From positions 1-64,000 of the forward strand of contig JAFZDU010000001.1 of NCBI GenBank assembly GCA_017561025.1: 64,000 nt of DNA, given 5' to 3'. Shown here in pieces: positions 47,419-54,443 of the stretch. The stretch's first letter is position 1. Each line of letters begins with the position of its first letter. Source of the stretch: Bacteroidales bacterium (lineage in GTDB: Bacteria > Bacteroidota > Bacteroidia > Bacteroidales > F082). The notes under the pieces are model-generated. The model saw nothing but the letters and a program-made list of their open reading frames with translations. It made no database searches and was not told the DNA's origin. A program made the translations under genes and the position numbers.

Positions 47419-47603
47419 AAGAAGTAACTACGATCATTAATGTTGAAATTAGTTTTATTAACATTGTGGATGATGATGCGGTTTTACCTGATAAAGACAC
47501 GATCGCAGAGATTTATAAAAAGGCACTCCCAAATGTGGATAAAATTGAGGTTAAAAATGTAAAACATTTTGAACTGAAAATGAAGGAGAGAAAAGATGTT
47601 TAA
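47415..47603 (+). CDS. Small protein, unknown function
   Basis: 62 aa, alternating strands and helices (IINVEISFINIVDDDAVLPDKDTIAEIYKKALPNVDKIEVKNVKHFEL). It is a compact alpha/beta protein, conserved in gut phages by appearance. Overlaps the next gene. Confidence 0.5.
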   Translation: MKEVTTIINVEISFINIVDDDAVLPDKDTIAEIYKKALPNVDKIEVKNVKHFELKMKERKDV

Positions 47604-47787
47604 AAAATTAAAACAAAAATTATGCAAACATAAAAATGCAGTTCGATGTGGTGAGGTTAGAACTCAGCTGATCGGAGGCGGTGTGCGAAAAAGAAAAGTA
47701 GCTAAACATTACTGTGTTCGCTGCGGGAAAACGTTTGATAAGGAAGTGGAGGAAAGAAACGATGGACAAATTAGAAAATTGGACTGA
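47596..47787 (+). CDS. Small zinc-ribbon protein
   Basis: 63 aa. C and H residues in KLCKHKNAVRCGEV and a CVRCGK pair make a zinc ribbon. Basic. Overlaps both neighbours. Confidence 0.55.
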   Translation: MFKKLKQKLCKHKNAVRCGEVRTQLIGGGVRKRKVAKHYCVRCGKTFDKEVEERNDGQIRKLD

Positions 47788-48022
47788 GATTACTAAAGGT
47801 CTCTATCGTTATGTTATTAGTGCTGGTTGTTGCTATGAGATTCATATTAAATGTTGGGATCATAACACCGATAAGTTAAGCGCTAATTCTGAATTATATA
47901 TCGTTGGCGACTGGAGATCACGAGATGGTAGATCAATATTCGAAAGGGAGTCACTGTTTACAGGACCGTTAGCTGCATGTTTAGAAGCAGCCGAAAAAGA
48001 CAATAAGGAGAATAACTCATGA
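47762..48022 (+). CDS. Conserved small phage protein
   Basis: 86 aa from ATG 47762 (GAGGAAAGAAACG). The beta-rich sequence NWTEITKGLYRYVISAGCCYEIHIKCWDHNTDKLSANSELYIVGDWR is common in Clostridial phages. Function unknown. ATGA-type overlap with the next gene. Confidence 0.55.
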   Translation: MDKLENWTEITKGLYRYVISAGCCYEIHIKCWDHNTDKLSANSELYIVGDWRSRDGRSIFERESLFTGPLAACLEAAEKDNKENNS

Positions 48023-48630
48023 TTAATTTAGATAATGTTTGTAAACCTATTAAATGTTGCGTTTGTGTTCATCAAGAAAGATGCAGCGATAATACAACGT
48101 CATTAACATTCGAGTTGGCATGTCCAAAAGAAATTAAGATCAGATTAAATACTGATTATTATACAGAACATCAGAGAGTTGTAATGATTTATATTTTGGC
48201 ACAATACGCACTCGGTAATATTGCGGAGAAAGAAATGAACGAAACAAAAACATACGAACAGGGTCTGGAAGAAGCGTGGGAGATTGCTAGGAAGATTGCG
48301 ACTATTAGTGAGGGACATTTTAAACCGTGGGACATCTTTGATGGTATCCATACTTATCGAGATGTATTTATAAAGTATCCTTCAATCCACGAAGTCAAAG
48401 CTAAAATCGAGGCTTGGGAAGCTGAGAAAGCTAAACCTAAGTTTGGGGATGTTGTGGAACTTACGAGTTTGAGTACAGGTCAAATGTATAAAGGTATTTA
48501 TGTCGAAGAGAATTCGCTCGAATACGTTGTACTTGATGCTTATTTATCTAAGGTATTTCCTAAAAAATCTGCGTGCACTATCAAGAAGACTGATAGGCAT
48601 ATCGATATTCAGAGTTTGTTGGAGGTGTAA
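48019..48630 (+). CDS. Cysteine-containing phage protein, unknown function
   Basis: 203 aa. The N-terminus has a cysteine cluster (CKPIKCCVCVHQERCSD), the middle a helix with EQGLEEAWEIARKIATISEGHFKPWDIFDG, and the C-terminus a beta part (DVVELTSLSTGQMYKGIYVEENSLEYVVLD). I cannot name a family. Confidence 0.5.
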   Translation: MINLDNVCKPIKCCVCVHQERCSDNTTSLTFELACPKEIKIRLNTDYYTEHQRVVMIYILAQYALGNIAEKEMNETKTYEQGLEEAWEIARKIATISEGHFKPWDIFDGIHTYRDVFIKYPSIHEVKAKIEAWEAEKAKPKFGDVVELTSLSTGQMYKGIYVEENSLEYVVLDAYLSKVFPKKSACTIKKTDRHIDIQSLLEV

Positions 48631-48633
48631 GAG

Positions 48634-49206
48634 ATGAACATCGACAAATCAAAACTTAAACTTGGAATCTGGTATGAAGACGTATATGGAAATAGAATTC
48701 CTAGTATGGATGATGAACCGGAACCGGTGACTAAAGTTGGAGCCCATACATATCACGTTTGTTTCCCTCTTCGCATTACTGAAGAGGTTTTCACGTATCA
48801 CGATGAATATAACAAAGAAACATGCAAGCATAAACGGAAATGGTGGAGAAAAGATCGTGATTTGATTAAAGGCTATAAAGGTCATCATTGTTCTAATTGC
48901 GGATGTACGCAGGTTCGAAAATGGTGGCAGCCTTGGGGTAGAAAATGGGATACAGGTACATCAATTACACCGTTAATAAATTTTAACAGTTCTATTGGCG
49001 GTGGAAACGAATCAATTATTTTAGCTATGGCTAATAGCGGGGATTATACTTTATCAGAAGCTTTAGTTGTTTGGGCTAATGCATGTGAACGATGTATGAA
49101 TGTATTAGCTTATAAATATACAAACGGTGAAGATGGATATCCAGAATTCTCAGATGAATGGAACAAATGCAGAACTGTTTGTGATTTTTGTAAGGAGGAA
49201 TCATGA
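48634..49206 (+). CDS. Zinc-binding phage protein, unknown function
   Basis: 190 aa with several cysteine pairs (HHCSNCGC near 90, ACERCMN near 152, TVCDFCKEE at the end) and a W-rich middle. Zinc-binding, probably structural for nucleic acid or protein contact. The stop overlaps the NrdG start. Confidence 0.5.
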   Translation: MNIDKSKLKLGIWYEDVYGNRIPSMDDEPEPVTKVGAHTYHVCFPLRITEEVFTYHDEYNKETCKHKRKWWRKDRDLIKGYKGHHCSNCGCTQVRKWWQPWGRKWDTGTSITPLINFNSSIGGGNESIILAMANSGDYTLSEALVVWANACERCMNVLAYKYTNGEDGYPEFSDEWNKCRTVCDFCKEES

Positions 49207-49751
49207 ACTATCACAATATAACTACAGACGATATGTTAAATGGGGACGGCCTTAGAGTCGTCCTTTGGGTTGCTGGTTGCGAGCATCATTGTAAAGGTTG
49301 TCAGAATCCGTTGACTTGGGATCCGGATGGAGGATTGTTTTTTGATTTAAACGCATATTTAGAAATTGTGCATGAATTAAACAAACCGCATATTTCAGGA
49401 ATCACATTTAGTGGCGGAGATCCGTTGCATCCGGTTAATAGGACCGATGTAATGTTTGTGGCAAAAGAGATTAAAAAAGTATTTCCTACCAAAACGATCT
49501 GGCTTTATACCGGTTATGAATGGGAAGATATTTGTAATTTACCAGGTATCGAGAATATTGATGTGATCGTAGACGGTAAATTTAAACAGGAGCTGGCGGA
49601 CGTTACATATCCTTGGGCTGGCTCAACAAATCAAAGAATAATTGATGTGAAAAAATCGCTGGAGTATGGGTGTGCGATTAAACACAGAACAGAAAAAACT
49701 GGAGTACGAGATGAAGAATATTACGGAAGTGACTCCAAAAAATGTTGTTAG
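49203..49751 (+). CDS. nrdG: Anaerobic ribonucleotide reductase activating protein
   Basis: 182 aa, radical-SAM activase that installs the glycyl radical on NrdD. The iron-sulfur motif is C26-x3-C30-x2-C33 (AGCEHHCKGCQN), followed by ISGITFSGGDP and TIWLYTGYEWEDI. The length is that of standard NrdG. No NrdD gene is seen in the window, so the protein must serve a host reductase. It indicates an anaerobic host. The C-terminus is extended by a SDSKKCC tail. Confidence 0.92.
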   Translation: MNYHNITTDDMLNGDGLRVVLWVAGCEHHCKGCQNPLTWDPDGGLFFDLNAYLEIVHELNKPHISGITFSGGDPLHPVNRTDVMFVAKEIKKVFPTKTIWLYTGYEWEDICNLPGIENIDVIVDGKFKQELADVTYPWAGSTNQRIIDVKKSLEYGCAIKHRTEKTGVRDEEYYGSDSKKCC

Positions 49752-49778
49752 TAAAAAAAAGAATCGAGGTAAAACAAA

Positions 49779-50375
49779 ATGAAGAAAAAAATTAGTTTAT
49801 TAATGGTACTTTGTATGACGATTTCAATTTTAACAGGATGTGCGGATGTATCGTCTAATGTTGATACCACAACAGATATTGAGAAAACTACTGAAATTGG
49901 TAACACACTTTCATCAAATCAGGCAACACCTACCGATATTGATTATTCATTGGAACGATACAATCTTATCAAAAGAGCATATTGGGTAAATGGTCAGCGT
50001 GAAAAAGCTAACACACTTCCATGTGCAATCGAAAAGCCTCTTGGATATATTGTTTTATTCACTGAATCAGGTTCTGTCATTAATCAGTTCGTAGTCGACG
50101 GTAAAGTATCAAGTTTAAATTCGTATCTTACACCGGATAGTGAATTTTATGAACAAAAATACGGAAGTAACGGATATTCTTATGGCGATGGAAACGCATG
50201 GCTTCCGGACGTTGACGGGTCTTATGGTGAAAACGACAATGGAATCTTCTTCTTTACTGTTGATGGTAAGTATGTAGAGTGGACTGGTACTTACTTATAT
50301 TCCGACATTCCATTTACCATTGAAAATCCTGTTGTGAAAGTTGAGGCACAGTATTATGAAGAAAAAAACATTTAG
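49779..50375 (+). CDS. Putative phage lipoprotein 1
   Basis: 198 aa with a type II signal peptide (KKKISLLMVLCMTISILTGC, lipobox LTGC, Cys20). The mature part has a Ser/Thr-rich linker and a soluble domain (YIVLFTESGSVINQFVVDGKVSSLNSYLTP). Membrane lipoproteins of temperate phages often block superinfection, which is a candidate role. The family is not recognised. Confidence 0.65.
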   Translation: MKKKISLLMVLCMTISILTGCADVSSNVDTTTDIEKTTEIGNTLSSNQATPTDIDYSLERYNLIKRAYWVNGQREKANTLPCAIEKPLGYIVLFTESGSVINQFVVDGKVSSLNSYLTPDSEFYEQKYGSNGYSYGDGNAWLPDVDGSYGENDNGIFFFTVDGKYVEWTGTYLYSDIPFTIENPVVKVEAQYYEEKNI

Positions 50376-50757
50376 TATCATTATATTAGTAATAGCATTA
50401 TTGGTTATTGTTACATCGACTACCGGATGCGGTGCACTCCTTCGATGGGGCGGTACTTATTATGGAAACACTGTTGATTATATCGATCACAAGATTGATG
50501 ATTCAACGAGATATGAAACAAAGAAAAAAGTTGAAGATACTTGTCGAGCAATGATCGCTTCTTATGAATCTGACAAACTCACATATGAGCAGTATAAAGA
50601 TTCGGACAACGAAGAAAAACAATCATGGGCTGAGCAGGCAAAGATGAGAGCTAATAAAACAGCTTCTACATATAACAATTATATTTTAGAAAACAGCTAT
50701 GTATGGTCTGGAAATATTCCAACAGACATAAAGAATGAACTTTGGTATATCGAATAG
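50356..50757 (+). CDS. Putative phage lipoprotein 2
   Basis: 133 aa from ATG 50356, overlapping the previous gene by 20 bases. Type II signal peptide with STTGC lipobox (KKKTFSIIILVIALLVIVTSTTGC). Helical mature domain. Two lipoprotein genes in tandem suggest a surface function in the lysogen, such as exclusion of related phages. Confidence 0.65.
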   Translation: MKKKTFSIIILVIALLVIVTSTTGCGALLRWGGTYYGNTVDYIDHKIDDSTRYETKKKVEDTCRAMIASYESDKLTYEQYKDSDNEEKQSWAEQAKMRANKTASTYNNYILENSYVWSGNIPTDIKNELWYIE

Positions 50758-50770
50758 GAGGTAAAGAAAA

Positions 50771-51103
50771 ATGCAGTTAGATACATATCAGGGATTAGCA
50801 GCTAGAACTATTAATCCACAATTACATTCTACCGAACAGCAGATGCACGCTTTACACGGTATGGTTGGAGAAATTGGAGAGATTCATAGTCTTTATCAGA
50901 AAATTTATCAGGGACACAATTTCGATGAGACTCACATGAAGAAAGAATTCGGTGATTTGTTATGGTTTATTGCCGAATATTGTACTGCTTCAGGTTGGGA
51001 TATGAGTGAAATCGCTCAGATGAACATCGACAAGCTGCGTGCAAGATATCCTGAAGGTTTTAGCAGTGAGCAGAGTTTACACCGTGCTGAGGGAGATATT
51101 TAA
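50771..51103 (+). CDS. MazG-like nucleotide pyrophosphohydrolase
   Basis: 110 aa. Helical MazG motif: GMVGEIGEIHSLYQKIYQGHNF, then KKEFGDLLWFIAEY, giving the metal-binding ExxE...ExxD pattern. It would hydrolyse NTPs or dNTPs, and phage MazG is thought to adjust nucleotide pools or (p)ppGpp. Next to NrdG, it fits a nucleotide metabolism unit. Confidence 0.8.
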   Translation: MQLDTYQGLAARTINPQLHSTEQQMHALHGMVGEIGEIHSLYQKIYQGHNFDETHMKKEFGDLLWFIAEYCTASGWDMSEIAQMNIDKLRARYPEGFSSEQSLHRAEGDI

Positions 51104-51373
51104 ATGAGCGATATTAACAGACATAAAAAGGGTGCGATGCCGGAAGTCACTAGAGAAATCTATAAAAATGTTAAAAAATATGACAGACAGCAATTCTCAG
51201 CATTTTGTACAGATTTGTATACATACGGTTTTGAGGATGGTAGAGACAGTGTGCCAGGTATCGAAGTGAATGATATTTATGAAGTAATCGCTTCGGTTAA
51301 GGGTATCGGACCTAAGAAACTTGCTGAAATTAAGGAAGCTGTTGAGAATGCATTTGGAAAGAAGGAGGGGTAA
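51104..51373 (+). CDS. Helix-hairpin-helix protein
   Basis: 89 aa. The C-terminus (~60-85) contains VIASVKGIGPKKLAEIKEAVENAF, a helix-hairpin-helix motif for DNA binding. It starts directly after the MazG stop. No catalytic site seen. Confidence 0.65.
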   Translation: MSDINRHKKGAMPEVTREIYKNVKKYDRQQFSAFCTDLYTYGFEDGRDSVPGIEVNDIYEVIASVKGIGPKKLAEIKEAVENAFGKKEG

Positions 51374-51643
51374 ATGGTTATAAAAATTATTAATGAATTC
51401 ATTTGGTCAATTGGTCTCTTCATTATTTTATTATTACTCGCTGGCTTGCTTAATAAAATAATAGATAAAGTAAGAGAAATATTGAATCGTAAAAGTAAGA
51501 TTCGATGCTTATGTAAACATGAATTTAAAACTCGGTATGAATTCGACCGTTATGATTATATTGAATTTTATACAAAGTGTAAAAAATGTGGTAAAGACAA
51601 ATATTTCAAGATTTACAAAAAGGAGGAACAGAAAAATGATTAA
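51374..51643 (+). CDS. Small membrane protein with zinc-ribbon
   Basis: 89 aa. One transmembrane segment (~9-27, IWSIGLFIILLLLAGLL) and a cytoplasmic ribbon (RCLCKHEF, KCKKCGKDK). The next gene starts inside its last codons. Confidence 0.6.
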   Translation: MVIKIINEFIWSIGLFIILLLLAGLLNKIIDKVREILNRKSKIRCLCKHEFKTRYEFDRYDYIEFYTKCKKCGKDKYFKIYKKEEQKND

Positions 51644-51887
51644 TGCTACAGAAGCTAGAAAGATTGCTGAGAGGAACGTTAAATATACCAGTCTTCTTAA
51701 AGCGGTAGAAAAAGCTATTCATAAGACTGCTAGTATGGGTATGAGTTGTTGTACTATTAGCGGTTCCAGAACAGAAGAAATCACCGACGATTCAACATCA
51801 AAATTAATCGGATATTTGTCAGATCACGGATATGATGTATCAGTTGAAGTAGTTGATGATAAGGTAACTGTGGTTATTTCCTGGTAG
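51636..51887 (+). CDS. Conserved small phage protein
   Basis: 83 aa from ATG 51636 (AAAGGAGG upstream). Features: INATEARKIAERNVKYTSLLKAVEKAI, then CCTISGSRTEEITDDSTSKLIGYLSDHGYDVSVEVVDDKVTVVISW. An alpha-beta protein widely seen in phages, function unknown. Confidence 0.6.
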   Translation: MINATEARKIAERNVKYTSLLKAVEKAIHKTASMGMSCCTISGSRTEEITDDSTSKLIGYLSDHGYDVSVEVVDDKVTVVISW

Positions 51888-51913
51888 TAAATTAAAAATG
51901 GAGGGTTTGTCCG

Positions 51914-52117
51914 ATGGATGGTGACATACGTAAAAACGGTTCGGGTTATAATGATCCAACAGCATATGCCGCAATAAAAAATATAGATAAAGATGTGGAT
52001 ACGGAGAGATTTCATAAGTTGTTAGATACTATATTTAACATTTGTGAACTCTCCGGTTTTCATTTAGAAGAACGTATTGTACTGAAAGATTTGAAGACTG
52101 GTAAGGTTTGGAGGTGA
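51914..52117 (+). CDS. Small protein, unknown function
   Basis: 67 aa. N-terminal YNDPTAYAAIKNIDKDVDTERFHKLLDTIFNICELSGFHLEERIVLKDLKTG, a pattern seen in small phage proteins. TGGAGGGTTTGTCCG precedes the start. Confidence 0.55.
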   Translation: MDGDIRKNGSGYNDPTAYAAIKNIDKDVDTERFHKLLDTIFNICELSGFHLEERIVLKDLKTGKVWR

Positions 52118-52123
52118 TATTTT

Positions 52124-52144
52124 ATGAAGAAGAGACTTTGGTAA
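52124..52144 (+). CDS. Six-codon mini-ORF
   Basis: MKKRLW followed by TAA, with TTGGAGGTGATATTTT as an excellent ribosome site. The stop codon lies 1 base before promoter element 11. It may be a short leader, or a remnant of a lost gene. Only the translation signal supports it. Confidence 0.25.
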   Translation: MKKRLW

Positions 52145-52145
52145 G

Positions 52146-52171
52146 TCGCTAGAATTACATTCTCTTTAATG
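52146..52171 (+). promoter_or_regulatory. Promoter-like element 11
   Basis: TCGCTAGAAT / TACA / spacer / TAATG, with TAATG instead of TTATG. It precedes gene 52189. Confidence 0.55.
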
Positions 52172-52188
52172 AAAGGAGAGTGATATTT

Positions 52189-52329
52189 ATGAGTTACATG
52201 AAAAGATGGTTTGAGGAGCATATTGACGAATTGACTGATGAACAGTTATTCGATTTTGGATGTGAAACTCAGGAAGAAGTTAATGAACTCAGAGAAGCAT
52301 TATCAGGAAAGAAAGTTGAGCCGGCTTAA
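52189..52329 (+). CDS. Small acidic helical protein
   Basis: 46 aa (MSYMKRWFEEHIDELTDEQLFDFGCETQEEVNELREALSG...). GAAAGGAG precedes the start. No family recognised, promoter and terminator make it an independent unit. Confidence 0.55.
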   Translation: MSYMKRWFEEHIDELTDEQLFDFGCETQEEVNELREALSGKKVEPA

Positions 52330-52350
52330 ACACTGGCTCTTCTTTTTTAT
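52318..52350 (+). terminator. Terminator of gene 52189
   Basis: GAGCC (52318-52322) pairs with GGCTC (52335-52339), followed by TTCTTTTTTA. Confidence 0.75.
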
Positions 52351-52368
52351 ATATCGAAAGGAGAAAAA

Positions 52369-52629
52369 ATGATGAGTAATAAAGTTACTTTAGAAGTAGG
52401 ATGTACGGCGGGGATTGGTGGTCGTGCCAAACCAGAACTTACGGAAAAAGAAGTTAAAGCTATTCATGAAATAGCTATGGGGATGTCTCATGCAGAACTT
52501 GAAACATTTTTACAGGTTGTTCCTATTAGTTTGCTGTGCGATGAGATTGAGAGACGAGCAACAAAATATGAAGGGTTTGTATCGGCTGTTACTGGGTCTA
52601 TGGATATTTTGAAAAGGGAGAAGCGTTGA
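52369..52629 (+). CDS. Small conserved phage protein
   Basis: 86 aa. Sequence of the type GIGGRAKPELTEKEVKAIHEIAMGMSHAELETFLQVVPISLLCDEIERR, helical. Starts at ATGATG after GAAAGGAG. Unknown function. It is the last gene before the operator array. Confidence 0.5.
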   Translation: MMSNKVTLEVGCTAGIGGRAKPELTEKEVKAIHEIAMGMSHAELETFLQVVPISLLCDEIERRATKYEGFVSAVTGSMDILKREKR

Positions 52630-52645
52630 TATTTATAAACATTGT

Positions 52646-52885
52646 GTTTCCGTTTGGTAACCGGTTATAAAAAATAGCGCTCAAGGACAGTTAAATTTTG
52701 AGAGTGAAAAAAACACCCGTTTCCGTTTGGTAACAAAAATTTGTAAAAACGTCCATTTTTGGGCTAAAAAGGCTATTTTTGGGCTATTTTTCGGGGTTTT
52801 GTTCCCGATTGGTAACACCCTATTAATCGATTGAAAAAAATGTAAATATATATAATAGTTTTAATAACAGTTACCATTCGGAAAC
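52646..52885. promoter_or_regulatory. Array of four palindromic operators
   Basis: Four copies of a 16-bp imperfect palindrome, GTTTCCGTTTGGTAAC type: 52646-52661, 52719-52734, 52801-52816 (GTTCCCGATTGGTAAC) and 52870-52885 (reverse orientation). Centres are about 73, 82 and 69 bp apart, close to whole DNA turns. Between copies 2 and 3 a 12-bp word (ATTTTTGGGCTA) is repeated in tandem 20 bp apart. A TATAAT hexamer lies at 52851-52856. The regulator at 52917 is the likely binder. This ~290-base region contains no gene. Confidence 0.75.
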
Positions 52886-52916
52886 AGCTCAAAATTTTAG
52901 AGAGGAGAATGTTGAT

Positions 52917-53162
52917 TTGAGACGAACTACATATTCGGAAAAAGAGTGGCTTGATATATTTGCCGACAATCTTATGGAGATCATAGAAGAACAAGGTTAT
53001 ACACAAACTGAATTTGCTAAAGCGGTAGGAGTATCAAAAACTACATTAAATCGATACCTAAGGAAAGAGAGAATGCCAAGTATCCGATTTATTATCAATG
53101 TTTCATATGAGTTAAATATAGACTTTATGGATCTGATTGATTTTGGCGGTCGAATTGAATAG
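52917..53162 (+). CDS. Cro/CI-like helix-turn-helix regulator
   Basis: 81 aa, TTG start (GAGAGGAG upstream). The helix-turn-helix is at ~22-60: IIEEQGYTQTEFAKAVGVSKTTLNRYLRKERMPSIRFIINVSYELNIDFMDLI. Small, no dimerisation domain beyond the last helix. It lies directly after the operator array and presumably regulates itself and the gene(s) beyond. It is distinct from the CI-like repressor at 26557. Confidence 0.8.
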   Translation: MRRTTYSEKEWLDIFADNLMEIIEEQGYTQTEFAKAVGVSKTTLNRYLRKERMPSIRFIINVSYELNIDFMDLIDFGGRIE

Positions 53163-53192
53163 TAATATTTTACAAGATTGAAAGGAGAAACT

Positions 53193-53321
53193 ATGTGTGC
53201 ATTAATTTCTATCATTTTATTAGTAGCATCAATATCATCAAAAGAACCTAGCTGGGCAATAGCTGCTGGCTTATTTGCAGTTGGTGCCGAGATTGCAAAC
53301 TATACTTATAAAAAATTTTGA
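53193..53321 (+). CDS. Small membrane protein
   Basis: 42 aa (MCALISIILLVASISSKEPSWAIAAGLFAVGAEIANYTYKKF), two hydrophobic segments (~3-14, ~22-36). GAAAGGAG precedes it. It follows the regulator gene and precedes a terminator. Unknown. Confidence 0.55.
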   Translation: MCALISIILLVASISSKEPSWAIAAGLFAVGAEIANYTYKKF

Positions 53322-53342
53322 TAAATAAAATACATAAACTTC

Positions 53343-53376
53343 AGAGACTGTGCTAATGCATGGTCTCTTTCTTTTT
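53343..53376 (+). terminator. Terminator after gene 53193
   Basis: AGAGACTGTGC (53343-53353) pairs with GCATGGTCTCT (53358-53368), then TTCTTTTT. Confidence 0.8.
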
Positions 53377-53389
53377 GGCTATTTTTTAT

Positions 53390-53415
53390 TCGCGTGAAAA
53401 ACATGGGCTTTTATG
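53390..53415 (+). promoter_or_regulatory. Promoter-like element 12
   Basis: TCGCGTGAAA / AACA / spacer / TTATG. It lies upstream of the tRNA gene. A short hairpin with a T run (about 53431-53447) lies between the element and the tRNA, so a small RNA or an attenuator is possible. Confidence 0.65.
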
Positions 53416-53465
53416 AGAGAAAAAGAAAATGTGCTTTGTGCACTTTTTGTTTTATTTTTTGTTTC

Positions 53466-53540
53466 GGGCCATTAGCTCAGCTCGGTCAGAGCAACCGGCT
53501 CATAACCGGCAGGTCCTGGGTTCAAATCCCCGATGGCCCA
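53466..53540 (+). tRNA. tRNA with CAT anticodon (Met, or modified Ile)
   Basis: A cloverleaf folds: acceptor GGGCCAT with ATGGCCC plus discriminator A, D-arm GCTC/GAGC, anticodon loop CTCATAA with CAT at 53501-53503 and T-arm around TTCAAAT (one T-C mismatch in the stem). No CCA is encoded. It precedes the nuclease and RNA polymerase genes. The CAT anticodon can be initiator or elongator Met, or Ile after lysidine modification. Confidence 0.9.
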
Positions 53541-53569
53541 TGTTTAAAAATATGAAAGGAGGCTCACTG

Positions 53570-53863
53570 ATGTCTAAACGAGAAAATGAATTCCAGTCAA
53601 ATCTTATTAAAGAATTAAAAAAGATATTTACTGGATGTTTAATCACCAAACTTGATAGCAGTCATATTCAAGGTATTCCAGATTTATTAGTTCTTTATGG
53701 AAAGAAGTGGGCAATCCTTGAATGTAAACGAAACGCGAATGCGACTCATCAGCCAAATCAAGATTATTATGTTGACATGTTAAATACTATGTCATTCTCA
53801 AAATTTATATATCCGGAAAATAAGGATGAAGTAATAAACGAATTAAAAAAGTTTTTTAAATAA
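53570..53863 (+). CDS. VRR-NUC type nuclease
   Basis: 97 aa from ATG 53570 (AAAGGAGG upstream). The PD-(D/E)XK core is short: GIPDLLVLYGKKWAILECKR with D38, E51 and K53. VRR-NUC proteins of ~95 residues are typical phage Holliday-junction or flap nucleases, acting with SF2 helicases (43430). Confidence 0.85.
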   Translation: MSKRENEFQSNLIKELKKIFTGCLITKLDSSHIQGIPDLLVLYGKKWAILECKRNANATHQPNQDYYVDMLNTMSFSKFIYPENKDEVINELKKFFK

Positions 53864-53875
53864 AAGGAGATAATC

Positions 53876-54439
53876 ATGCAATTTAAAGAACATAAAAGAC
53901 TTGAAGGGCTGCATGCTCCATTTGGTGCATCTCAATCTAGCTGGCTTAGATATAGTGATGAAAAAATAATAGATTCCTATAGATCTAAGAAAGCTCAAGA
54001 AATGGGAACTATATATCACTTATGGGCTAAGCAAACTATTGATTTAGGCATTAAGCAACCTCGTTCTGAAAAGACGCTTTATAAATATGTGAATGATGCT
54101 ATCGGCTTCAAGATGAACACCGAAGTTATATTATTCTATTCACCAAGAAGTTTCGGAACCGCAGATGCCATATCTTTCAAAAACAACAAATTAAGAATTC
54201 ATGATTTGAAAACCGGAAAGGTCGGAAAAATAGAGAGTCATGTAGAGCAGCTATTAATTTATACTGCTTTATTTTGTTTGGAATATTCTAAGAAACCTGG
54301 CGATATTGAAATGGAACTTAGAGTCTACAAAAATGACGATGTTCTAATCATTGAACCAACAGCTGAGGATATTCTACCAATCATGGACAAGATTGTTCAT
54401 ATTAATAAAATTTTAGACAAGATCGATGAGGAGGGTTAA
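53876..54439 (+). CDS. RecB-like PD-(D/E)XK exonuclease
   Basis: 187 aa. Conserved motifs GTADAISFKNNKLRIHDLKTGK (D97, D110, K112) and HVEQLLIYTALFC (QxxxY) identify a Cas4/RecB-type nuclease. N-terminal His48 also fits. It lacks a four-cysteine iron-sulfur cluster. Likely a recombination exonuclease in phage replication. Confidence 0.8.
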   Translation: MQFKEHKRLEGLHAPFGASQSSWLRYSDEKIIDSYRSKKAQEMGTIYHLWAKQTIDLGIKQPRSEKTLYKYVNDAIGFKMNTEVILFYSPRSFGTADAISFKNNKLRIHDLKTGKVGKIESHVEQLLIYTALFCLEYSKKPGDIEMELRVYKNDDVLIIEPTAEDILPIMDKIVHINKILDKIDEEG

Positions 54440-54443
54440 GTAC

